DNA of 44,163 nt from an uncultured Thermoguttaceae bacterium. Its GTDB lineage: Bacteria > Planctomycetota > Planctomycetia > Pirellulales > Thermoguttaceae. The notes beneath the pieces are model-generated. The model saw only the letters and a list, made by a program, of their open reading frames with translations. It was not told the origin of the DNA and did not search any database. This document shows, piece by piece, positions 27,309-34,602 of the stretch. The DNA lies in assembly GCA_938042245.1 (NCBI GenBank), contig CALIRO010000102.1:1-44163 (forward strand), given 5' to 3'. The first letter of the stretch is position 1. The number at the start of each line of letters is the position of its first letter. A program made the translations under genes and the position numbers.

Positions 27309-28313
27309 TTACAGTTTTTGCCGTTCTCGCTGGACGATCTTCAGCGGCAGCGGGCCGAAACCGTCTTTGACGACAATCTGTTGGCCCTGTTTGGACAGCA
27401 CAAACCTCAGAAACTCCGCCACCAGCAGGGGCAAAGGTTCATTCGGCTTTTTATTCACATAGATGTAAAGCGACCGGGCCAACGGGTACTCCCCTTTCAG
27501 GGCGTTTTCAAACGTCGGTTCCACAAAGGGGCTATCCGCCGATTTCGCCAAGGGAACTACTCGTACGTCGGCGGTCCGGTAGCCGATGCCGGAGTATCCA
27601 ATCGCCGCCCGTTCATTGGCCACCCCGTGAATGACCCCCGCAGACCCCGGCTGCTCCTTGACCGTATCCTTAAAGTCGCCCTTGCCCAAGGCGTGTTCTT
27701 TGAAAAAGGCGTAAGTGCCGCTGACCGAGTTCCGACCGTAAAGGCTAATCGGCAGGTTGGCCCATGCCGGGGCACTCAGACCCGCTTCGCCCCAGGTTCG
27801 AATATCGCTCGGATAGCCCAGTTTGCGGGTCGAAGAAAAGATGGCGTCCACCTGCGCCATGGTGAGCCCCTTGATGGGGTTGTCTTTATGGACATAGACG
27901 GCCAGGCCGTCGATGGCCACGATGATCTGCGTTGGCTTGTAGCCGAACTTCTTTTCAAACTTGTCGATTTCTTCCGGCTTCATGGCCCGGGACATCGGCC
28001 CCAACTGGGCGGTCCCTTCGATCAGGGCGGGCGGGGCCGTGCTAGAACCCTCGCCCCGATAGGCCGCTGTTACCGTCGGATAGATTTTTTGGAATTCTTT
28101 GAGCCACATGTCCATCATGATATTCAGCGTATCCGAGCCGATCCCCACCAAATTGCCCGAGACGCCCGGCACTTTTTCATAATCGGGCAGTTTCGGATCG
28201 ACCTGCACGGTTTGAGCCTGGAGATTGGCGCCGAGCCAAATCCCTAGGATCAACGCCCCGCTCACTATCTTGCCCCATTTGCCGAACCACCCCACCTTAT
28301 CACCAAGATTCAT
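27309..28313 (-). CDS. pstS: Periplasmic phosphate-binding protein PstS
   Basis: 334 aa from the ATG at 28313, fixed by AAGGAGG. A signal peptide (hydrophobic core VSGALILGIWLG) probably ends near LQAQ. Phosphate-site segments are IGSDTLNIMMDMWLKEF, RGEGSSTAPPALIEG, SRAMKPEEI and GRNSVSGTYAFFKE; the C-terminus has ANERAAIGYSGIGY. It captures phosphate outside the membrane and delivers it to PstC/PstA. First gene of the pst block: pstC starts 54 bp later. A candidate Pho box lies about 110 bp upstream. Confidence 0.95.
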   Translation of the reverse strand: MNLGDKVGWFGKWGKIVSGALILGIWLGANLQAQTVQVDPKLPDYEKVPGVSGNLVGIGSDTLNIMMDMWLKEFQKIYPTVTAAYRGEGSSTAPPALIEGTAQLGPMSRAMKPEEIDKFEKKFGYKPTQIIVAIDGLAVYVHKDNPIKGLTMAQVDAIFSSTRKLGYPSDIRTWGEAGLSAPAWANLPISLYGRNSVSGTYAFFKEHALGKGDFKDTVKEQPGSAGVIHGVANERAAIGYSGIGYRTADVRVVPLAKSADSPFVEPTFENALKGEYPLARSLYIYVNKKPNEPLPLLVAEFLRFVLSKQGQQIVVKDGFGPLPLKIVQRERQKL

Positions 28314-28632
28314 AGCATCCTCCTTCTGAAAAGGAAACAACAGACCTAGAATCCCGACAGCCGAACTACTAACAACAGCTCCATCCGATTCTAGCCCTGG
28401 TCTGTTAGGAGGATGTTGGGAAATTGTAAATATTTTGTAAGGATCGCGGCGGATAGTTCACCCCACTAATCAGTAGGGGCAATGAGGGGGCGGCGAAAAG
28501 AGAAAGCCTATGCTTTTGCCAACGTGCCTTCGTTTCTGCCTCGTCCAGAAAGATCGGCTTTTTCGGGGGACCAATAGCCAGCCGTTTCCCTCGGCCGCCA
28601 GGCCTCTGATGAAGCCACGCCCTAGGATAAGA
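28314..28632. other. pstS upstream region
   Basis: No gene supported. It contains the candidate Pho box described separately and presumably the pst promoter. It also lies downstream of the 93-aa minus-strand gene. Confidence 0.45.
28421..28441 (-). promoter_or_regulatory. Candidate Pho box upstream of pstS
   Basis: On the minus strand TTACAA occurs twice with an 11-bp period (28435-28440 and 28424-28429, five bases between), in an A/T-rich setting. Direct repeats spaced 11 bp are the geometry bound by PhoB/PhoP-type regulators (Bacillus TTAACA pairs). It is about 110 bp before the pstS ATG. The match is to spacing and A/T-rich hexamers only. Confidence 0.45.
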
Positions 28633-28914
28633 TTAGATCCGGCGGATTTGGGTGAATTCGTCCAGGCAGATTGTGGTGCGCTCGCCGTCGGACCGCTCCA
28701 GCACGATCAGATCGCAGTAGGTCCTTTCATCCGGTGTACGGGCAAAGTGGAGGCCCTGGGGCCGACGCTCCGTCCTGAGCACCCGACCCCGCACGCGCAC
28801 CGTCCACGATTGCACGCCGACGGTTACCTGATGAACCACCTCCACGTGGTCGCCCGGTTTCAACTGGCCAAACTCTACCGTCTGCACAAAAGGAGTATCC
28901 GCAGCATTGTTCAT
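28633..28914 (-). CDS. Small conserved-looking protein, function unknown
   Basis: 93 aa from MNNAADTP; AAGGAG lies 8 nt upstream of this ATG, while an open extension to 29007 has no such signal. Beta-rich sequence (GQLKPGDHVEVVHQVTVG, WTVRVRGRVLRTER, CDLIVLERSDGERTTICLDE) suggests a small SH3-like or OB-like barrel. No signal peptide or membrane segment. It lies about 190 bp downstream of ilvC on the same strand and may be co-transcribed. I recall similar short proteins in planctomycetes, but no function. Confidence 0.75.
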   Translation of the reverse strand: MNNAADTPFVQTVEFGQLKPGDHVEVVHQVTVGVQSWTVRVRGRVLRTERRPQGLHFARTPDERTYCDLIVLERSDGERTTICLDEFTQIRRI

Positions 28915-29106
28915 GAAGCTTCTCCTTGTGCAGGACCACTGGCCGCTTTTTCGAGCAGCCCAGAACAAAAAACCAAGCTCACCCCCCCTCCATGCGATCA
29001 CGCCCAATCCAGCTCAGTTCCCCAGGCGCAGGATAGCTATTCTTGCAACTCCGGGCAGGAGGGGACCTTACCCTCTCGCCAGGAAAGTGTTGACCCAGAG
29101 CATGCA

Positions 29107-30111
29107 TCAAACCTCTTTGGCGTCGATCCATTTCATCATGCGCCGGAGCTGCCGGCCGACTTGTTCGATCGGATGCTGGCGTTCTCGGCGGCGCATCGCC
29201 TTAAAGGCCGGGGCGTTGGCCTTGTTTTCCAGGATCCATTCCTTGGCAAATTGGCCGCTGCGGATCTCCTCCAGAATTTTCCGCATTTCCGCTCGAGTTT
29301 GCTCGGTAATGATACGGGGTCCCCGTGTGTAGTCACCGTACTCGGCGGTATTCGAGACGCTATAGCGCATATAGCTGAGGCCGCCTTGATAGAATAGATC
29401 CACGATCAACTTCAGTTCATGCAGGCATTCGAAGTAGGCCAGTTCTGGCTGGTAGCCTGCTTCGACCAGGATTTCAAAGGCGGCTTTGACCAGGGCGCTG
29501 ACGCCGCCGCAAAGGACCACTTGTTCGCCGAAAAGATCGGTTTCGGTTTCTTCGGCAAAGGTGGTTTCGATCACGCCGGCCCGAGTACCGCCGATCCCTT
29601 TGGCATAGGCCAGGGCTACCTGCTTCGCCTCCGCGCCGCAGTTTTCACCCAGAGCCATCAAGCAGGGCACCCCCGCTCCCCGGACAAACTCGCTTCGGAC
29701 CAGGTGGCCTGGGCCCTTCGGCGCCACCAAAATCACCGAAACCCCCTCCGGAATGTCAAACTGACCATAATGGACGTTAAACCCGTGGGAACAGACCAGA
29801 TAATTGCCGGGCCGAAGATTATCCCGAATCTGGCTTCGGAACACCTCCGGCTGGAGTTCATCCGGTAGGAGGATGGTGATGAGGTCGGCCTGACGCACCG
29901 CTTCCGGAGTGCTAACCGGCTGAAATCCGTGTTGGACAGCCAATTGGTAGTTGGCCGTCCCAGGCAGTTCCGCCACTACCACCTTCAGGCCACTGTCCCG
30001 CAGGTTCTGGGCATGGGCATGCCCTTGGGACCCGTAGCCTAAGATGGCAATGGTTTTCCCTTGGAGCACCCCCAAATCGGCATCTTGATCATAGTAGATT
30101 TTTGCTGGCAT
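29107..30111 (-). CDS. ilvC: Ketol-acid reductoisomerase (class I)
   Basis: 334 aa from MPAKIYYD, with CAGGAG 9 nt before the ATG. It isomerises and reduces acetolactate or acetohydroxybutyrate in valine, leucine and isoleucine synthesis, using NAD(P)H and Mg. The nucleotide loop is [12 protein letters not shown] (residues 25-36). Catalytic segments are [34 protein letters not shown] (split here as two motifs: [12 protein letters not shown] and [11 protein letters not shown]) and [14 protein letters not shown]. Length matches the short bacterial class. ilvN lies upstream on the same strand, separated by 240 bp containing a dispersed repeat. Confidence 0.97.
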   Translation of the reverse strand: MPAKIYYDQDADLGVLQGKTIAILGYGSQGHAHAQNLRDSGLKVVVAELPGTANYQLAVQHGFQPVSTPEAVRQADLITILLPDELQPEVFRSQIRDNLRPGNYLVCSHGFNVHYGQFDIPEGVSVILVAPKGPGHLVRSEFVRGAGVPCLMALGENCGAEAKQVALAYAKGIGGTRAGVIETTFAEETETDLFGEQVVLCGGVSALVKAAFEILVEAGYQPELAYFECLHELKLIVDLFYQGGLSYMRYSVSNTAEYGDYTRGPRIITEQTRAEMRKILEEIRSGQFAKEWILENKANAPAFKAMRRRERQHPIEQVGRQLRRMMKWIDAKEV

Positions 30112-30235
30112 CAGTCGGACTCCTGAAAAAACCTCGAAACAGGATTTCACTCAGAATGGAACCACATCTTTTCCTGGAACACGTCAGCCGAATCAACAAC
30201 CTGCCGGGTTGATCCGAGGAAAGCTTTTGGCTTTC

Positions 30236-30340
30236 CCCTGCCGGGCCAGCGGCAATCCAGAACAATCCCCTAGCAGAAAAAAACCACACTGCTGCTTTCG
30301 GAGGAATGCCTCGGCAGACCCCTCGGCTGAGGTGTTCCTT
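30236..30340. repeat. Dispersed ~100-bp repeat, copy A
   Basis: Shares AGCGGCAATCCAGAACAA, CTAGCA-AAAAAA, CTGCTTTCG-AGGAATGCCT and CGGCTGA-GTGTT with copy B at 32326-32436. It sits between ilvN and ilvC. Confidence 0.65.
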
Positions 30341-30351
30341 TTTGCTGGGTA

Positions 30352-30876
30352 TTACTTGGCGCCGCTGGCGGGACTAACGGGGGCCTCCTGGCGGGGAGGC
30401 CGACTGCCTCGAACCATGGCAATCCGGCCAGAACGGACTAGTTCAATAATCCCAAACGGCCGCATCAATTCAATGAAGGCTTCGATTTTGCTTTCTTTGC
30501 CAGCGATTTCGATCATCAGTTCCTCCGGGGCCACATCGACAATCCGGCCCCGAAAGATTTCGGCCAATTCTCGAATTTCACTTCGTTTGCCCGGCGGCGA
30601 GGCCACCTTGATAAGCATCAAGTCCCGTTCCACATAGTCTTGAGAACTAATGTCATCCACCCGGACCACCGTGACGATCTTCTCCAGTTGTTTGCGCACT
30701 TGCTCCAGGACGCTGGTATCCCCCACCACCACAAACGTCATCCGCGATAGCCGGGGGTTTTCTGTCTCCCCAACCGCCAAACTTTCAATATTATACCCCC
30801 GCGAAGCCAACATGCCCGCAATGTGCGAAAGCACCCCAGGCACGTTCTGCACTAAGGCCGACAACACATGCCGCAT
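30352..30876 (-). CDS. ilvN: Acetolactate synthase small (regulatory) subunit
   Basis: 174 aa with GAGAGG before the ATG. The N-terminal ACT domain is typical (LVQNVPGVLSHIAGMLASRGYNIESLAVG, read as LVQNVPGVLSHIAGML then SRGYNIESLAVG), with the valine-binding loop RMTFVVVGD. The C-terminal domain includes RDLMLIKV, ELAEIFRGRIVDV and FIELMRPFGIIELVRSGRIAM. It binds the catalytic IlvB subunit and confers feedback control by valine. ilvB is not in the window, which is unusual since the two are often adjacent. Also called ilvH in other genomes. Confidence 0.96.
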   Translation of the reverse strand: MRHVLSALVQNVPGVLSHIAGMLASRGYNIESLAVGETENPRLSRMTFVVVGDTSVLEQVRKQLEKIVTVVRVDDISSQDYVERDLMLIKVASPPGKRSEIRELAEIFRGRIVDVAPEELMIEIAGKESKIEAFIELMRPFGIIELVRSGRIAMVRGSRPPRQEAPVSPASGAK

Positions 30877-31042
30877 CGATCACCTCTCCCTAACCACTGG
30901 GAAAAAAACACCTTTATCATAGCGAGGAATCTTTCTAGATACAAGGGCGGCAGCAGTGGCCAAAGAACCCATCAGGCTGGTAGGCCCCGCTCTGTTGCCG
31001 ATTTTCGCTCTGCCCCACTGCTGGCAGCAGCAAAAGCAGGAC

Positions 31043-32128
31043 CTATTGGCCTACGTCGATGTGGGCCGCCCAGGACCGATGCTCCTGGTACCAAGCCACG
31101 GTCTGGGCCAGGCCTGTTTCCAGCGGCGTTTGGGGCTGCCAGCCGAGTTTCTCTTTGGCCCGGCGGATGTCGGCCCAGGTAGCCGGTACATCGGCAGGAT
31201 GCGCAGGCCGGTATTGCACCCGAGCCGGTTTGCCCACCAGCTGCTCGATCCGCTCAATCAATTGCCGGATACTGATCGGCCGGTCGCTGCCCAGGTTGAT
31301 GACCTCAAACCCCTTTAGGTGCAGGGCAGATAGCGTGCCCTGAGCCACATCCTCCACATAAGTAAAGTCCCGCTGCTGGCTCCCATCCCCGTAAACGGTA
31401 ACCGGTTCTCCCTCGGCAATTTGCCGCACAAACCGAAACATACTCATATCCGGCCGACCCGCTGGTCCATAGACGGTAAAATAGCGGAGCACCACCACAT
31501 CCAGGCCATATAGATAATGATATGTATAGGCTAGGCATTCGGCTGCCTTTTTGGAGGCGGCATAAGGGGAAAGAGGTCGGCTGGTGTCGGCCTCCTCCTG
31601 ATAGGGCAGAGGATTATCCCGCCCGTACAACGCAGAGGTGGAAGCCAGCAGAAACTTTTGTACCCCATGGCGGCGACATGCCTCCAGCAATACTAAAGTG
31701 CCTAGCCCGTTGGTACGAAAATAGGCCTCCGGCTCCCGGACTGAAGCCCGCACACCGGCCCTAGCCGCTAAATGCACTACTGCATCAAAAGGGGCCTTCG
31801 ACCCCCTGCCACTCCACGCCGCCTCGAAAGAAGACAGTAGCTCGGGTCCTCGTTGCGTTTGCCCGGTAGTCCTCTTGCTGGAATCACCAGAGCCTTCCTC
31901 TGCCAAAGCAGAAAACACCCTCTCGACCGCCTCGGCCTGGGTAATATCGGTCAGGAAGAACTGAAATTGCGGCCAGGCTTTCAGGCTTTCTAATCGCCAC
32001 CGTTTGAGCCGAATGTCATACGCCGGATTTAAATTATCCAAGCCCACCACCTCTGCACCGGCCCGGAGCAAAAGCTCGGCGACCTTCCAGCCGACAAAAC
32101 CTGCACATCCGCTCACTAAATACCGCAT
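31043..32128 (-). CDS. NAD-dependent UDP-sugar epimerase/dehydratase (extended SDR)
   Basis: 361 aa from MRYLVSG; an ATG three codons earlier is possible. The Rossmann glycine motif is GCAGFVG, followed by GLDNLNPAYD and AARAGVRASV, which resemble UDP-glucuronate 4-epimerases. The catalytic region is STSALYG with YAASKKA (Tyr/Lys). Other marks are RYFTVYGPAGRPDMS and RDFTYVEDVAQG. It makes activated sugars for envelope polysaccharide. An insert of about 37 residues (80-117 region, Ser/Gly/Thr-rich) lies between the second and third strands and is not in typical members. Exact substrate uncertain. Confidence 0.9.
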   Translation of the reverse strand: MRYLVSGCAGFVGWKVAELLLRAGAEVVGLDNLNPAYDIRLKRWRLESLKAWPQFQFFLTDITQAEAVERVFSALAEEGSGDSSKRTTGQTQRGPELLSSFEAAWSGRGSKAPFDAVVHLAARAGVRASVREPEAYFRTNGLGTLVLLEACRRHGVQKFLLASTSALYGRDNPLPYQEEADTSRPLSPYAASKKAAECLAYTYHYLYGLDVVVLRYFTVYGPAGRPDMSMFRFVRQIAEGEPVTVYGDGSQQRDFTYVEDVAQGTLSALHLKGFEVINLGSDRPISIRQLIERIEQLVGKPARVQYRPAHPADVPATWADIRRAKEKLGWQPQTPLETGLAQTVAWYQEHRSWAAHIDVGQ

Positions 32129-32437
32129 CGCCCCCATCCCCTACCAGGCAGTTCCACCCACCCACGCCGGAACGGTTCTGCCTGTGGCCAGCCCAACCCC
32201 ACCAGGTCCGCCAGCTTATCTTCTAAGCAATGCACAAACCGCTTTTTGCCTCGGCTAAAAAATATCCGGAACCCCTCAGCGGAAGCAAGGACCTGGCCTG
32301 GCGGATCCCAGGAGAGCCTTGGGGTGTGCCTGCGGCACAAGCGGCAGTCCAGAACAAATAAACTAGCACAAAAAAGTGGCTCCCTGCTTTCGCAGGAATG
32401 CCTTGGTACCCCATCCGGCTGAAGTGTTACCCATATC
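32129..32437. other. Intergenic region containing dispersed repeat copy B
   Basis: Between two minus-strand genes. The second half (32326-32436) is the dispersed repeat; the first half shows nothing I recognise. Confidence 0.5.
32326..32436. repeat. Dispersed ~100-bp repeat, copy B
   Basis: Aligns over about 90 bp with copy A (30236-30340), at roughly three quarters identity by eye. It contains the hairpin CCTGCTTTCGCAGG. It ends right at the 3' end of the TIM-barrel gene. Confidence 0.65.
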
Positions 32438-33391
32438 CTAATTGTCTGAAGCCTCTTGCTCTTTAGAAGATTCTTTCGAGGAGCTGAGCGAGGAAGCCCC
32501 CGCCAGGACCGCGCCGGCTCGATAATCGCTGGGCAGACCGGCGGCTCGCCAGACTGTATCCAGTGCATCGCCTGCCATGCGGGCTACCGTGTCCCGCCGC
32601 ATCCGGCCGAAAAGCCCCCGGTAGGGCATCGGAGTTACCGGCCCATCATAGCCCATGTCGGCCAAAATCCGCAAAAAGCTCACCAGGTCGATCCCACCCC
32701 CTTCGCCCGGCAGAAGACGCTGGTCTTCCCTGGCCTCAGGAATCGGCACATTGGCTGGCAAGTCGGCCACCTGAACCGCTACAATTTGCTCCACCGGAAT
32801 CGACCGGAGTTTTTCCACCGGCAAGCCACTGACCGTCCAGTCCCACACGTCAATCACCAAACCCACGTTTTTGCTCCCCGACATACTGATCAAAAGCGTC
32901 GTCGCATCCAGATCATGAATAAACTGAAAGGTTCGGTCTTTGCGAAGACTCGGCGCTGCCTGAAAGCGAAGCCCAATTCGGATGCCCGCCGAAGCCATCG
33001 CATCGGCAATCTCTGCCAACCGGCGCCGATGTACCTCAAAATTCTCATGATACGGTAGTTGATCACTAGCCGGGCTGATCGATAACACACACCGAGGACA
33101 ACCAATTTGCGAAGCCACCAGGCCATATTCAGGCACTCGCTCCATACCGGCCCGGAAGGCCTCTTCCTCCCCCTCCCAATCAAACGGCAAGGTAAAATTC
33201 CCCAGCCGAAGCATCTTCGAAGCGCTGCGAATTAACCTGGCCGCATAGTCAAACCCCTGACGCCGAACCCGGGAAGCAAAATCCTCTATATCTAAATCCA
33301 TCCCCCGAAAGCCATACGTCAGGGCAATCTCAATCACCTCACTTAAATGACCCGACACCCCAAGAGCCGATGGGTTTAGATTCTTAAACAT
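32438..33391 (-). CDS. Sugar phosphate isomerase/epimerase-like TIM barrel
   Basis: 317 aa from MFKNLNPS, chosen because GGGAGG lies 6 nt before this ATG; an open extension to 33487 is not protein-like. AP-endonuclease-2-type barrel: GFRGMDLDIEDFA, QIGCPRCVLSI, IRIGLRFQAAPSL, NVGLVIDVWDW, IVAVQVADLP and the acidic LLPGEGGGIDLVSFL, where LPGEG is typical of this superfamily. A Ser/Lys/Glu-rich tail ends the protein. No signal peptide. Substrate unknown; third isomerase-like barrel in the window. Confidence 0.86.
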   Translation of the reverse strand: MFKNLNPSALGVSGHLSEVIEIALTYGFRGMDLDIEDFASRVRRQGFDYAARLIRSASKMLRLGNFTLPFDWEGEEEAFRAGMERVPEYGLVASQIGCPRCVLSISPASDQLPYHENFEVHRRRLAEIADAMASAGIRIGLRFQAAPSLRKDRTFQFIHDLDATTLLISMSGSKNVGLVIDVWDWTVSGLPVEKLRSIPVEQIVAVQVADLPANVPIPEAREDQRLLPGEGGGIDLVSFLRILADMGYDGPVTPMPYRGLFGRMRRDTVARMAGDALDTVWRAAGLPSDYRAGAVLAGASSLSSSKESSKEQEASDN

Positions 33392-33634
33392 ATTCACCTC
33401 CCAAATCAAATCAGAAACCTGTATTATGCCGAATAAATCGGCCTTGCCTAGGGGGGAAGAGCCCACAATTCTAAATTCCCATCCCAAAATCTGGGCAAGG
33501 GAAAGAATATACTTAAACTGTGCGTCGGGGAAACGCCAAAAATGCTTTCCTCCACACAGGAGTAACTTTTGGGGATCAATATTCCCTCTTTGGGGGTATA
33601 AAACTTAGGGAAAACTAAGTACTGGAGCCTTTTG

Positions 33635-34426
33635 ATGTGGCTAGAGGTAGTCCTGTTGGCCATAGTGCAGGGAATCGGCGAATTCTTGCCCATTAGCTCT
33701 TCTGGGCATGTGGTGGTAGGATCGGCCATCTGCGACCGGTGGGGCTATCCGATCCAAGAAAAACTGGCTCTCAATGTGGGGCTCCATGTTGGGACGATGG
33801 TAGCAGTGTTGGTGTTTTTCCGGAACCGGCTTCTGAGAGTCTTCTTAGCAGAGCCCAAGGTGGTGCTATTGGTTCTGTGGGCCAGCCTCCCGGCGGGGGT
33901 GGTAGGCTTGGCAAGCAAAAGGTGGGCCAAAGAGGCCCTAGAATCCCCCCTTGTGGCAGGTTTTGGATTCCTGATTACCGCTCTGGCCCTGGTTTGCTCT
34001 AAAAAGCTCACCCCCTCCTTAGAGAATGGAAAAACATCCAACCAGTTGGGTTTTACGCAGGCCCTTTGGATCGGGCTAGCTCAGGCAGTAGCTGTTCTGC
34101 CTGGCATCTCCCGCTCTGGGGCCACGATTGTGGCCGGATTGGCTGTGGGGCTTCAGCCGGCTGAAGCAGCCACCTTTTCTTTCCTATTGGCTATTCCGGT
34201 CATCGCCGGGGCCGGGCTCCTGGAAGCTTTAGAAATGGGTCAGGAATTTTCTAACTCATTGCCAATTAGCTATTTAGGATTAGGTATGGCCGTGAGTTTT
34301 TTGGTCGGCTTAGCAGCGCTGGCATGGCTGCTACGTTGGCTGGAGCGGGGACGGTTGTACTGGTTCGCCTATTGGCTTTTTACTATCGGCCCAGTGGTGA
34401 TCCTCTGGCAAATGCTCTCTCCTTAA
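33635..34426 (+). CDS. uppP: Undecaprenyl-diphosphatase
   Basis: 263 aa from the ATG at 33635, with GGAG 7 nt upstream. It removes a phosphate from undecaprenyl diphosphate to recycle the lipid carrier for cell wall and polysaccharide export. Both family motifs are present: GEFLPISSSGH near the N-terminus and LPGISRSGATIVAGL in the middle, each contributing to the active site. About eight membrane segments. The asnB-like gene starts 176 bp downstream on the same strand. Confidence 0.95.
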   Translation: MWLEVVLLAIVQGIGEFLPISSSGHVVVGSAICDRWGYPIQEKLALNVGLHVGTMVAVLVFFRNRLLRVFLAEPKVVLLVLWASLPAGVVGLASKRWAKEALESPLVAGFGFLITALALVCSKKLTPSLENGKTSNQLGFTQALWIGLAQAVAVLPGISRSGATIVAGLAVGLQPAEAATFSFLLAIPVIAGAGLLEALEMGQEFSNSLPISYLGLGMAVSFLVGLAALAWLLRWLERGRLYWFAYWLFTIGPVVILWQMLSP

Positions 34427-34543
34427 CCGATCCATTGGGCCTCTGGATGGCTTTAGGATGGTCCCACTTTATGCAGCAGGAGGGCGGAGAAACTCCCGGG
34501 GGCAGAGTTTTTGAAGAGCCCAGAGGCATTGTATTTTGGTAAT

Positions 34544-34570
34544 ATAAAGAAAATACACAAAATAGGAAAT
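34544..34570. repeat. 9-nt A/T-rich tandem repeat array 2
   Basis: Units ATAAAGAAA (34544), ATACACAAA (34553) and ATAGGAAAT (34562). Same unit type as the arrays at 3060, 43420 and 43484. It lies about 30 bp before the asnB-like start. Confidence 0.6.
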
Positions 34571-34602
34571 TTAATCAGCCATCTCATGGGAGGATCCCCC
34601 AT

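Noticed and set aside
27318..28247. 309-aa plus-strand frame antisense to pstS
   Set aside because: It lies wholly opposite a clear pstS gene and has no domain features; long antisense frames are expected at this GC content.
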